A DNA stretch of 64,000 nt from NCBI RefSeq assembly GCF_005925325.1, contig NZ_SRMP01000001.1, positions 930,001 to 994,000 on the forward strand, in the 5' to 3' direction. This stretch comes from Pedobacter helvus. Its GTDB lineage: Bacteria > Bacteroidota > Bacteroidia > Sphingobacteriales > Sphingobacteriaceae. This document shows positions 26,990 through 35,939 of the stretch, one piece after another. The translations under genes were made by a program, and so were the position numbers. Numbering within the stretch: the stretch's first letter is position 1; every line of letters begins with the position of its first letter. Under the pieces are notes generated by a model that searched no databases, was not told where the DNA came from, and was given only the letters and a program-made list of their open reading frames with translations.

Positions 26990-27289
26990 ATGATCAGCAA
27001 GTGTCCCTTTTTAAATCAATTGCGTTACTGCTACGCTTCTGCAGACATCAATGTTGATGGAGAAAACGTTCATATTAGATTTAGTCAAGAACTGAATATG
27101 GAATGTGGCGCAGCAGTGATGCGGTTTTTAATGATGCCTCTATGCGAACTTTCAATGGTGAATTGTACTTACATAACACACATCGTAACACCAAGCATAG
27201 TTTACAGACCTTGTATGGTTTCTTTAACCCAAGGACAAATCTCGATAGAAAACATCATTCCATTTGACGAGATGGTGATTGCTTCGTAA
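26990..27289 (+). CDS. Hypothetical small Cys-rich protein
   Basis: 99 residues, six cysteines (5, 14, 39, 52, 59, 75), no family recognised, no signal peptide or membrane helix. Codon use resembles neighbours and the frame has no opposing long ORF, so it may be real. It stands alone between an MscS gene (minus) and the M3 peptidase (plus), 236 bases before the latter. Confidence 0.4.
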   Translation: MISKCPFLNQLRYCYASADINVDGENVHIRFSQELNMECGAAVMRFLMMPLCELSMVNCTYITHIVTPSIVYRPCMVSLTQGQISIENIIPFDEMVIAS

Positions 27290-27525
27290 GTGTTGTTAGC
27301 ATACATATGCCTCCTAATTTTCCGAAATCAATATTTTCGTACTGTATTGCCTAAGTTAATTTAAACGCTATCCCAAATGATACAGACTTAAATATTAACT
27401 TAGTAGCATCGTAAAACATCTACTGCCATTTTACGTTAAAAATTCATCTGTTAAGTTTTGTAATTTCGCTGATCAAACAGCAACAAGCGAGTACGGATAA
27501 AACAAAAACAATTCAAAAAAACAAC

Positions 27526-29232
27526 ATGACAATTATAAAAAAACAGCGCACCTATATACCACAAAATTTAGAGATTAAATGGGAAAACCTATCTCCTATT
27601 TTTGAAGAATTACAACAAAGACCAATTAACAGTGCTATTGAACTAGAACAATGGTTAAAAGATAAAAGTGAGCTAGAAGCTGCATTAGAGGAAGATTTTG
27701 CTTGGCGTTATATCAAAATGAGCTGCGATACCGCTAATGAACAATTGGTAAAAGACTTTCAATATTTTGCTACCGAGATTGAACCAAAAATTGCACCTTT
27801 AGCTAACGAGCTTAACAAGAAACTGGTTGAAAGTGTGTATGTGGACGAGCTAGATCAGCAAAAATATTTTGTTTACCTGCGGGCGGTTCGCAAAGCTCTA
27901 GAATTATTTAGGGAAGAAAACATTCCTTTGTTTACCGAGTTACAGGTAAAACAACAACAATATCAAGGTGTTACAGGCGCCATGAGTGTAACACTGAATG
28001 GACAAGAATACACCCTAGAACAGGCCAGCAATTTCTTAAAAGATACCGACCGCAGCGTTCGCCAAAATGCTTGGGAAACCATCCAAAAACGCAGACTGGT
28101 AGACAAAGACACCTTAAACATTCTTTTTGATGAATTGGTAAAATTACGTCATCAAGTGTCTTTAAATGCAGGCTTTGAAAACTACCGCGATTACATGTTC
28201 CAGGCTTTAGGACGTTTTGATTATACCCCAAAAGACTGCTATAAATTTGCCGAGGCAATTGAGCACGAAATTGTTCCTATTTTAAAAGAACAAGCCGAAA
28301 AACGTAAAGAGGCCCTAGGCTTAGCAGAATTAAAACCTTGGGATTTAGAAGTGAGCACTACGGGTAAACCTGCTTTAAAACCATTCCAAAATGGAGAGGA
28401 TTTAATTGACAAGTCGATTGCCTGCTTCGAAAAAATTGATCCTTCGTTAGGTGAAAAATTAGCGATCATGAAGGCTAATCAGCTTTTTGACGTGGAAAGC
28501 AGAATGGGTAAGGCGCCAGGTGGTTATAACTATCCTTTGGCAGAAACTGGAGCGCCTTTTATTTTCATGAATTCGGCCAATTCACTTCGTGATTTAACTA
28601 CAATGGTGCACGAAGGTGGTCATGCTATCCATACCTTTTTAACGGCTAACTTGGAACTAAACGATTTCAAACACTGTCCTTCAGAAGTGGCAGAATTGGC
28701 TTCGATGAGTATGGAGTTGATTTCTATGGATCAATGGTCGGTTTATTTTGATAAAGAGGAAGACTTAATTAGAGCTAAAAAAGAACAACTGGTTGATGTA
28801 TTAAAAACCTTACCTTGGGTAGCGGTAATTGACCAATTCCAACATTGGATTTACACCAATCCAGAACATAATGCGGCTGATAGAGAAGAGGCTTTCAAAC
28901 AAATTTATACTCGTTTTGGTGCCGGTTTTGCCGACTGGACTGATTTTGAACAACAATTTGGAAATGTTTGGCAAAAACAATTGCATTTATTCGAGGTTCC
29001 TTTCTACTACATTGAATATGCTATTGCACAGTTAGGTGCTATCGCTGTTTGGAAAAACTACAAAGAAAATCCTGAAAAAGGATTACAGCAATATCTAGAT
29101 GCGCTGGCTTTAGGCTATACCAAACCAATGAATGAGATATACGAAACCGCAGGTATCAAATTTGATTTCAGCGCTAACTATATTAAAGAGTTAGCCGGTT
29201 TCGTAAAAGAAGAATTAGAGAAGTTGGGGTAA
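27526..29232 (+). CDS. M3 family oligoendopeptidase (PepF-like)
   Basis: 568 residues, zinc metallopeptidase that degrades oligopeptides in the cytosol. Zinc site His362-Glu363-x-x-His366 in TMVHEGGHAIHTF, with the third-ligand Glu in CPSEVAELASMSMEL. The N-terminal lobe (WENLSPIFEELQQRPINSAIELEQWLKDKSELEAAL) is typical of the M3B branch. Monocistronic, ended by a hairpin at 29282. Confidence 0.94.
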   Translation: MTIIKKQRTYIPQNLEIKWENLSPIFEELQQRPINSAIELEQWLKDKSELEAALEEDFAWRYIKMSCDTANEQLVKDFQYFATEIEPKIAPLANELNKKLVESVYVDELDQQKYFVYLRAVRKALELFREENIPLFTELQVKQQQYQGVTGAMSVTLNGQEYTLEQASNFLKDTDRSVRQNAWETIQKRRLVDKDTLNILFDELVKLRHQVSLNAGFENYRDYMFQALGRFDYTPKDCYKFAEAIEHEIVPILKEQAEKRKEALGLAELKPWDLEVSTTGKPALKPFQNGEDLIDKSIACFEKIDPSLGEKLAIMKANQLFDVESRMGKAPGGYNYPLAETGAPFIFMNSANSLRDLTTMVHEGGHAIHTFLTANLELNDFKHCPSEVAELASMSMELISMDQWSVYFDKEEDLIRAKKEQLVDVLKTLPWVAVIDQFQHWIYTNPEHNAADREEAFKQIYTRFGAGFADWTDFEQQFGNVWQKQLHLFEVPFYYIEYAIAQLGAIAVWKNYKENPEKGLQQYLDALALGYTKPMNEIYETAGIKFDFSANYIKELAGFVKEELEKLG

Positions 29233-29281
29233 AAATGAGTTAAGAGTTAAAGGCTGCATGTTAAAAGTCAAAAATTTTTCC

Positions 29282-29315
29282 TTTGGTTGGTGTTATCACC
29301 AACCAAATACTTTTT
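29282..29315 (+). terminator. Terminator of the M3 peptidase gene
   Basis: Perfect 11-bp stem TTTGGTTGGTG / CACCAACCAAA with TTAT loop, then TACTTTTTC. About 50 bases after the stop codon. Confidence 0.75.
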
Positions 29316-29316
29316 C

Positions 29317-29340
29317 GTTGTTGGTGATAAAACCGACAAC
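29317..29340. repeat. Second GTTGTTGGT hairpin
   Basis: GTTGTTGGT (29317-29325) pairs with ACCGACAAC (29332-29340) with one G-T wobble, directly after the first hairpin and related to it in sequence; a third related copy lies near 29428-29446. The function is not known. Confidence 0.45.
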
Positions 29341-29612
29341 AGGTTAATAAGTGAGTAGTAATGGTTTATCGCTACTACCTAACAGATATATCGTTATTAC
29401 ACATCCTCGATATAACACTCGTTCTTTTGGTTGGTGTTGTTTCCAACAATAATATGTATGGGAGATGAATACTCGTTGTTTGATTAGGGTTTAACAGATC
29501 AATTAACAAACAGTAACGAGCACGCAATGAACGAAATTCAATAAACGATTGACGAAAAATGAAAAACAAAAGAAAATCGTAAATTGCGACGTCATCAAAC
29601 AAACTGTAGCGC

Positions 29613-31571
29613 ATGCTAAAAAATCTATTCAGAAAGAAATCAGTAAGTAAAATATTAGCCGATGCCGCAAAAGGCTATGGCGATCACGAAGCTTCGTTGC
29701 ATAAAACCTTAGGTGTAAGAGATCTTACTGCATTTGGTATCGCTGCCATTATTGGTGCTGGTATTTTCAGCACTATTGGTAAAGCTAGCGCTGATGGCGG
29801 ACCAGCAGTAATTTTCCTATTCATATTTACCGCTGTTGCTTGTAGTTTTGCCGCTTTTGCCTATGCAGAATTCGCATCAATGGTACCCGTTTCTGGGAGT
29901 GCCTATACTTATTCGTATGTTGCTTTTGGGGAGTTAGTAGCTTGGATCATTGGTTGGTCGCTAATTATGGAGTATGCCATTGGTAACATTACTGTAGCCA
30001 TTTCCTGGTCAGATTACTTCACAGGATTACTCTCCTCCATTAAAATACCCGCATTAGGCATTAATGGCATCCATGTACCAGACTGGGCTAGTATGGATTA
30101 CCTTAGCGCTTACAATGGCCATAAACATGCAGAAGCTTTAGTTAATGCAGGTAAAAGTATGGCTAATTTAGATGATGCTACACGCATTGCAGCCAATGCT
30201 TGGAATACTGCCCCACAAATTGGTGGTTTTCATTTCGTAGCAGATATTCCTGCTTTGGCTATTATCATTTTCATCACTTGGTTGGTTTACAGAGGAATGA
30301 AAGAATCTAGAAATGCAAGCAATGCGATGGTGATTGTGAAGCTTGCCGTTATTTTATTGGTATTGGCTGTAGGTGTATTTTATGTAGATACAGAAAACTG
30401 GAACCCTTTTGCTCCTAACGGAATTTCGGGTGTATTGAAAGGTGTATCGGCTGTATTTTTTGCATACATTGGTTTTGACGCCATCTCTACCACTGCAGAA
30501 GAGTGTAAAAATCCGCAGCGTGATTTACCTAGGGGGATGATGTGGGCAATTATTATTTGTACATTACTATATATCGCTATTGCCCTGGTATTAACTGGTA
30601 TAGTGAAATATAATACACTGGCTGTAGGCGATCCATTGGCTTACGTTTTCGATCAAATTGATCTGAAATTGATGAGTGGTATCATTGCAGTGAGTGCGGT
30701 TTTTGCGATGGCCTCGGTATTGTTGGTTTTTCAAATGGGCCAGCCTCGTATTTGGATGAGCATGAGCCGAGATGGCTTATTACCGAAGTCATTCTCTAAA
30801 ATCCATCCTAAATACAAAACGCCTTCATTTTCTACCATTGTAGTTGGTTTTGTAGTGGCAATTCCATCGTTATTTTTAAACTTAACCACAGTTACAGACT
30901 TATGTTCTATCGGAACACTTTTCGCATTTGTGCTAGTTTGTGCTGGCGTATTGGTATTGCAAAACAGACCAGATGTACAACGTGGGAAGTTCAAGATCCC
31001 CTACATTAACGCTAAGTTTATCATTCCAGTACTTTTTATTGGGGGATTAGCCATTGCATTTACCCAATTCAAAAAGGAAACGGTAGGTTTTTTCACCAAC
31101 GAGGCTAAATTAGTTAGTCCTGTAAGCTTTGTAACTTCTCTAAATAATGAAGAATTACAAATAGTAAAAAATGAAATCAGCGCTAGCCCGATAGTTTTAC
31201 AGGGTAAGCAAATTGATGCAGAAGCTTATTTAAGTAACTTAAAAGAAGCACAGTACGAAAGCTTCATGAGCAAATCAAGTATCGACTATCATAAGAAGTA
31301 CGAAAGCGGATGGCATTTATTCAAACATAAAATTCCGATGTGGATATTTATGATAATCTGCATTGTAATCACCTATCTTTCTATTATTAAAAACCTTTCC
31401 CTAATTCCTGTTCTGGGCTTGGTAAGCTGTTTGTACATGATGTGCGAATTAGAACTAAGCAACTGGATTGGTTTTGGGATTTGGCTAGTAGTAGGTTTGG
31501 TGATTTACTTCATGTATGGCTATAAGAATAGCAAACTGGGACAAGAAGAAAATGGTTCACTAGTTCATTAA
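29613..31571 (+). CDS. APC family amino acid permease with soluble insertion
   Basis: 652 residues, about 12-13 membrane helices. LTAFGIAAIIGAGIFSTIGKA (helix 1 with the GAGIF substrate motif), VFFAYIGFDAISTTAEE (helix 6), QPRIWMSMSRDGLLPKSFSKIHPKYKTP are characteristic of cationic/branched amino-acid permeases (YfnA/CAT-like). Two unusual parts: a loop of about 60 residues after helix 3-4 (LSAYNGHKHAEALVNAGKSM) and a hydrophilic stretch of about 75 residues at roughly 490-565 between late helices, which makes it 150-200 residues longer than usual. Substrate not assignable. Confidence 0.9.
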   Translation: MLKNLFRKKSVSKILADAAKGYGDHEASLHKTLGVRDLTAFGIAAIIGAGIFSTIGKASADGGPAVIFLFIFTAVACSFAAFAYAEFASMVPVSGSAYTYSYVAFGELVAWIIGWSLIMEYAIGNITVAISWSDYFTGLLSSIKIPALGINGIHVPDWASMDYLSAYNGHKHAEALVNAGKSMANLDDATRIAANAWNTAPQIGGFHFVADIPALAIIIFITWLVYRGMKESRNASNAMVIVKLAVILLVLAVGVFYVDTENWNPFAPNGISGVLKGVSAVFFAYIGFDAISTTAEECKNPQRDLPRGMMWAIIICTLLYIAIALVLTGIVKYNTLAVGDPLAYVFDQIDLKLMSGIIAVSAVFAMASVLLVFQMGQPRIWMSMSRDGLLPKSFSKIHPKYKTPSFSTIVVGFVVAIPSLFLNLTTVTDLCSIGTLFAFVLVCAGVLVLQNRPDVQRGKFKIPYINAKFIIPVLFIGGLAIAFTQFKKETVGFFTNEAKLVSPVSFVTSLNNEELQIVKNEISASPIVLQGKQIDAEAYLSNLKEAQYESFMSKSSIDYHKKYESGWHLFKHKIPMWIFMIICIVITYLSIIKNLSLIPVLGLVSCLYMMCELELSNWIGFGIWLVVGLVIYFMYGYKNSKLGQEENGSLVH

Positions 31572-31724
31572 ACTAAGAGAACTTACAAGTTTTTAGGAAA
31601 CTTGACTAGGGACAAAAAACATTTTTGATTTCATAAACATAACTTGATTTCCTTTCAGCAGTGCAAGTAGATGCTAATAAATGCTTTTAATAAAGGCGAG
31701 AACGCAATCGAAAGTCTTTAATTG

Positions 31725-31760
31725 ATGCAGGGTGCTTTAATAGAGCACCCTGCATTTTTT
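31725..31760 (+). terminator. Terminator of the amino acid permease gene
   Basis: Perfect 12-bp stem ATGCAGGGTGCT / AGCACCCTGCAT, 7-base loop, followed by six T. Lies just before the convergent obgE end and may shield both. Confidence 0.88.
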
Positions 31761-32754
31761 AATTATTAATCGCTTTCCACAACATATCTTTCAGCTCCAC
31801 TAAACCTAATTGAGCTACCGAAGAAATAAATAAACTAGGAATTTGAGGCAAATCTTTTGTCATCTCCTCTTTCAATTCGTCATCCAACATATCTGACTTG
31901 GTAATTGCCAACAGATGTGGCTTCTGCATTAATTCGGAATTAAACTCCTGCAGTTCATTCTTTAACATTTCGTATTCCTCTGCAATAGTCCTGCTTGTAT
32001 CTGCCGGCACCATGAATAATAACACAGAATTACGTTCGATATGCCTTAAAAACCTAAAACCTAAGCCCTTTCCTTTCGATGCTCCCTCAATAATCCCAGG
32101 AATATCGGCCATAACAAAAGATTTAGAATCGCGATAAGAAACAATTCCTAAATTAGGCACTAGTGTTGTAAATGGATAATCTGCAATTTCCGGTTTTGCT
32201 GCCGACAATACTGAAAGCAATGTAGACTTACCAGCATTTGGAAAACCTACTAAACCAACATCTGCCAATACTTTCAGCTCTAAAACAATCCATTCTTCTT
32301 TGCCTGATTCTCCTGGTTGCGCAAAACGAGGGGTTTGCAAAGTTGCCGACTTAAAATGTGCGTTTCCTAAACCTCCCCTGCCTCCAGCAGTTAACACTTT
32401 AGTTTCGCCATCTTCGGTAATTTCAAAAAGTACTTCGCCAGTCTCCGCATCTCGAGCAATAGTTCCTAGCGGCACTTCTAAAACTTCATCTTTGCCTTGC
32501 TTGCCAAACTTATGTCCACTACCACCAGCACCACCGTCTTCGGCAATGATATGTTTACGATACTTCAGGTGTAGCAACGTCCAAAATTGCGTATTACCTT
32601 TTAAAATAATATGCCCACCTCTACCGCCATCGCCACCATCGGGGCCACCAGTAGCCGTATGTTTATCGCGGTGTAAATGCGCCGAACCTGCACCTCCCTT
32701 ACCAGAGCGGCAACAAATTTTTACATAATCAACAAAATTGGAACCTTGAGACAT
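31759..32754 (-). CDS. obgE: GTPase ObgE/CgtA
   Basis: 331 residues, ribosome-associated essential GTPase. N-terminal glycine-rich Obg fold ([47 protein letters not shown]), G1 [12 protein letters not shown], switch [14 protein letters not shown]3 [11 protein letters not shown]4 ITKSD. No extended C-terminal domain. Lies 159 bases downstream of adk; the spacer holds AT-rich, partly repetitive sequence and no clear terminator. Confidence 0.97.
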   Translation of the reverse strand: MSQGSNFVDYVKICCRSGKGGAGSAHLHRDKHTATGGPDGGDGGRGGHIILKGNTQFWTLLHLKYRKHIIAEDGGAGGSGHKFGKQGKDEVLEVPLGTIARDAETGEVLFEITEDGETKVLTAGGRGGLGNAHFKSATLQTPRFAQPGESGKEEWIVLELKVLADVGLVGFPNAGKSTLLSVLSAAKPEIADYPFTTLVPNLGIVSYRDSKSFVMADIPGIIEGASKGKGLGFRFLRHIERNSVLLFMVPADTSRTIAEEYEMLKNELQEFNSELMQKPHLLAITKSDMLDDELKEEMTKDLPQIPSLFISSVAQLGLVELKDMLWKAINN

Positions 32755-32913
32755 AAAAATTTTGAATGAGTAAATAATTGAATGAGTGAATGTTACTAGC
32801 GCATACTTTGCTAAACATCCTGCTCAAAACTAAATATCTATATCCTATAAAACAAAATATGAGTATCAAGCACTTTGTCTCAATACTCATATCTAAATAC
32901 TTTAATACTATTT

Positions 32914-33483
32914 TTAGTAGTTATCGATTACCTTACAAAGGTCACCAAAAACAACTTCAATTTCGCCGATACCATTTACTTTAACTAACTTACCTTGACC
33001 TTCGTAGTAAGGTAACACGTGGATAGTTTTAGTAAAATACTCGTCGATACGTTTTTTTAACTTCTCTGCATCGTCATCTGGTCTACCGCTAATTTTATGA
33101 CGCTCAGCGATACGACGAGTTAACTCATCTTGGTCAACATCCAAAGCAATTACACCATCAATTTTAGATGATTTGCCCTCTAAAAACTTATCCAACTCTT
33201 CTGCTTGTGGAACTGTACGAGGAAAACCATCAAAAATAAATCCTTTTGCATCTGGATTTTTATCGACTTCCTCTTCTAACATAGCGATAGTAATGCTATC
33301 TGGCACTAATTCGCCATCTGCAATTAATTTACTTACTTGTTGTCCTAGTGGAGTTTGGTTTTTGATGTGACCTCTGAAAAGATCGCCGGTAGAAATATGT
33401 ACTAACTGATATTTATCAATTAACTTTTGAGATTGGGTGCCTTTGCCTGCACCCGGAGGGCCAAAGAGAACTAAATTGAGCAT
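32914..33483 (-). CDS. adk: Adenylate kinase
   Basis: 189 residues, short type without the zinc/LID insertion. P-loop LFGPPGAGKGTQSQKL, AMP site STGDLFR and GFIFDGFPRTVPQAEEL, LID RRIAERHKISGRPDD. Interconverts AMP+ATP and 2 ADP. Upstream of obgE; tRNA-Arg and its terminator precede it on the same strand. Confidence 0.96.
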   Translation of the reverse strand: MLNLVLFGPPGAGKGTQSQKLIDKYQLVHISTGDLFRGHIKNQTPLGQQVSKLIADGELVPDSITIAMLEEEVDKNPDAKGFIFDGFPRTVPQAEELDKFLEGKSSKIDGVIALDVDQDELTRRIAERHKISGRPDDDAEKLKKRIDEYFTKTIHVLPYYEGQGKLVKVNGIGEIEVVFGDLCKVIDNY

Positions 33484-33505
33484 TTAAGTTTGTCTTTAAA
33501 AGTTA

Positions 33506-33535
33506 AAAGCCTTCCCGCTTGGGCGGCAAGGCTTT
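33506..33535 (-). terminator. Terminator of tRNA-Arg
   Basis: Stem AAAGCCTT / AAGGCTTT continued by CCGC / GCGG with one C-C mismatch, TTGG loop; on the minus strand followed by TTTTAACTTTTAAAG. It sits 13 bases past the tRNA 3' end. Confidence 0.8.
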
Positions 33536-33548
33536 ACCTAATTGTTTG

Positions 33549-33622
33549 TGCTCTCGTAGGGATTCGAACCCCAAACCTTCTCATCCGTAGTGAGATGCTC
33601 TATCCAGTTGAGCTACGAAAGC
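33549..33622 (-). tRNA. tRNA-Arg (anticodon ACG)
   Basis: 74 bases on the minus strand form a complete cloverleaf: acceptor GCTTTCG / CGAGAGC, D-arm GCTC...GAGC, anticodon stem TCTCA / TGAGA with loop CTACGGA (anticodon ACG), T-arm TGGGG-TTCGAAT-CCCTA, discriminator A. CCA is not encoded. ACG implies wobble modification of A34 to inosine to read CGN codons. Confidence 0.97.
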
Positions 33623-34021
33623 ATTTCCGTATCGCTAACGGAATGCAAAAGTAATGTTTCAATTTTAAATTCACAATTTTTTACAAGAAATATTTTAAAA
33701 GAAATCACACAAAATTGCTAATCACCTGAAAAGCAGCACCAATGTTATTATTTGAGAACAGTCCCGCCGACCTGTCCCTATACTTCGGGATTCGCTTTAC
33801 TTAGTTGGCAAACACATAGGTTTGCTATTACGTGTCCGCTACTGTCGGGTTTAAAATACAAGTTCCACGCCTTGGTTAAAGCATTACTAAGCACCTAACA
33901 CCTCTCAGGTTGATTATTATTTGACTGATTTACAGTTTTAACGGCCTGTTTCGACATATTTAATCGAACTCAGGTTCATATAAACTGTGTCCCACACTTA
34001 AAGGCTTAATGCCAACCCAAA
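33623..34021. other. Intergenic region, no gene seen
   Basis: 399 bases between the tRNA 5' end and the protease stop. A short inverted repeat TTCCGT/ACGGAA adjoins the tRNA. The middle (about 33760-33900) is more GC-rich than the flanks, carries no ORF, and looks like a dispersed or decayed element; it resembles no element I can name. Confidence 0.35.
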
Positions 34022-35695
34022 TCATTTAACACTCTTTATAAATTGTAATATCACTTCTGTAGGAAGCGCTAAAGCTGTAGTTCGGCTAAACCTCGCAATG
34101 TTAAGTCCTATAAACCTCCCCTTTAAATCAAATACTGGCGAGCCACAATCCGCAGCCTTCACATCAGCGTCATGGGCAAACACTTTTTCAAAACGGTCTC
34201 TTCTTTCCGATTTACCGCCTTTAATCTGTTCTGCTGGATGATTAGAAACTCCCATCTTCACCTTAGCGAGCACTAAAGGTTTGGTAAAAGTCGTGCCATC
34301 ACTTTTCCAGGTTAAGACAATCTCGTCTTCAGGCCAATATTTTAGTAAAGCTGGTGCAAAATCATTTGCTTTTTCTACCGCCACACCATTAAATGCCAAT
34401 AACTCATCCCCAACCTTGATACCCGCCTTACCAGCCGGACTCTCGGGGTTAATTAACGAAAACAATGCGGGTTTAGAGTTGAACTTCAACATTGCACCCA
34501 AGTAAGGCCTACTACTGTTCTTCGGTAGAGTAAATATTTCTCCACCGTACGCACCCGGCACTAGTTTGCCACTTTCCTTTTCAATGTAAATTAGCTTACC
34601 CATCTTTTTGTCTGCCCTTTCAACCTCCCACAAGTTTAGCCCCCCTGGTAGCTCAGCGCTGTTACTGATGGCTAACAATGCCAAATCATTCTCCCTATCT
34701 TTAGCCACCAGCGAGAGCTTCCCGTTTGGATAGGCTATCAGCTTGGGGTTATCGCCAAGCATAGATAATTTGGTGACTAAAAGCTGTCGTTTTGCTCCAT
34801 TTTCATCCTTTTGATTAAACAAGGTAGCTAATATCTGTTGCTGTGCCACTTGAACTGTACTCGTTATCGCTACACAGCTTAATTTGTCTGCTTGCACATC
34901 AAACTTAGGATGTAGTTTCTGCTGTTTACTTTCTTTTTGTAGCGTTTTTGCTAAGGGATCTTCTCCGATACTATCCTTTTGCTTCGGGAAATCCAAGTAA
35001 GTAGTTTGCTGCTGTAACGCTGTCCAATAGTTACGATACAAATCAATTGGAATTTCAAAGTTTTGGTCTTCGCCCACATCAATGGCACTATGCAAGCCAA
35101 TAACTCGTCCATGATAGTCGAACAAGGGGCCGCCCGAATCACCAGGTTCCATTTTACAGGTAGAGCGAATGAAACCATACTGATTTTTTACTTCGGCAAT
35201 TCTGCCTAACCTCAATGTTGGCAGCTTTTGATCCAAACTTTCTGGATAAGCGATGCTGATACAAGTTTGACCAGCCACTAAACTATGCGAGTAACCCATT
35301 TCGGCAAAAGGCCAAACACCTTTATCGGTAATTTTCATCATACCTACATCTGGCATGCCTGGTGTAGTTGGATTATCTATTCGACCCAAACCTATAGCAA
35401 TACATTCCTTCCCGTCTGGAAAAAACACTTTATAATGCTTGCCTGGAACAGTTGTATGGGCCGCGGTTAATATATAGCCATCTGCCGTAACTACCACACC
35501 ACTAAATTGATTTCCGGTGCGCTGATCTAGTTTAACATCAAAACTCCACATCCGTACACTAGCCGGATAACTTTTTTGCACTGCTTTCGATACAATTTCT
35601 TCAAATTGTTGCAGCCTTTTCTTTTGTGCGTACCCGTTAAAGCCAATGAGTAATAATACCATTAGTTTTATGATACGAAATTGATATGGTTTCAT
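34022..35695 (-). CDS. Secreted double trypsin-like protein with nested PDZ domain
   Basis: 557 residues, signal peptide (FRIIKLMVLLLIGFNGYAQ). First domain (about 35-225) is an intact S1C/HtrA-like protease: His80 in TAAHT, Asp116 in MPDVGMM, Ser187 in GDSGGP. A second trypsin-like domain follows: its acid-strand region (DRENDLALLAI, about 333-345) and its nucleophile loop (ADCGSPVFDLKG, 515-525) are separated by a PDZ domain (about 395-475, SPAGKAGIKVGDELLAFNGV). In the second copy the nucleophile Ser is Cys517 and the His loop is lost, so it is probably a non-catalytic binding domain. Downstream of the SusCD locus but 245 bases from the TlpA-like gene, so co-expression is uncertain. Confidence 0.85.
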   Translation of the reverse strand: MKPYQFRIIKLMVLLLIGFNGYAQKKRLQQFEEIVSKAVQKSYPASVRMWSFDVKLDQRTGNQFSGVVVTADGYILTAAHTTVPGKHYKVFFPDGKECIAIGLGRIDNPTTPGMPDVGMMKITDKGVWPFAEMGYSHSLVAGQTCISIAYPESLDQKLPTLRLGRIAEVKNQYGFIRSTCKMEPGDSGGPLFDYHGRVIGLHSAIDVGEDQNFEIPIDLYRNYWTALQQQTTYLDFPKQKDSIGEDPLAKTLQKESKQQKLHPKFDVQADKLSCVAITSTVQVAQQQILATLFNQKDENGAKRQLLVTKLSMLGDNPKLIAYPNGKLSLVAKDRENDLALLAISNSAELPGGLNLWEVERADKKMGKLIYIEKESGKLVPGAYGGEIFTLPKNSSRPYLGAMLKFNSKPALFSLINPESPAGKAGIKVGDELLAFNGVAVEKANDFAPALLKYWPEDEIVLTWKSDGTTFTKPLVLAKVKMGVSNHPAEQIKGGKSERRDRFEKVFAHDADVKAADCGSPVFDLKGRFIGLNIARFSRTTALALPTEVILQFIKSVK

Positions 35696-35939
35696 GTTTT
35701 GGGAATGGATTAAAAAAGGCATGACCATTGCTGGCCACACCAATCATTACTAACCTAATTCGATGGTGGTGGGAGTTTATGCCAAATATCAAATGCCTTC
35801 AGCAACTTAGCTTCCGCGATAAAGAATAAAAAGACATAATCTTCCCAGAAGCCTTGTCGATCAAAACATCACAATGGAATTAGATTTAAGATCTTTAAGC
35901 AGACCTGCTATGTTGAGGCAGGCCCGCCTTATTGTGCGA

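Larger units (their letters stand above)
29233..29612. other. Intergenic region with GTTGG hairpins
   Basis: 380 bases without a gene. A perfect terminator hairpin (29282-29307), a second hairpin with related sequence (29317-29340) and a third GGTTGGTGTTGTTTCCAACA near 29430. The distal part carries the promoter for the permease gene, unresolved. Confidence 0.5.

Noticed and set aside
32300..32728. 142-codon frame on the plus strand opposite obgE, rich in Pro
   Set aside because: Antisense to the conserved glycine-rich Obg domain; Pro is the mirror of Gly codons.
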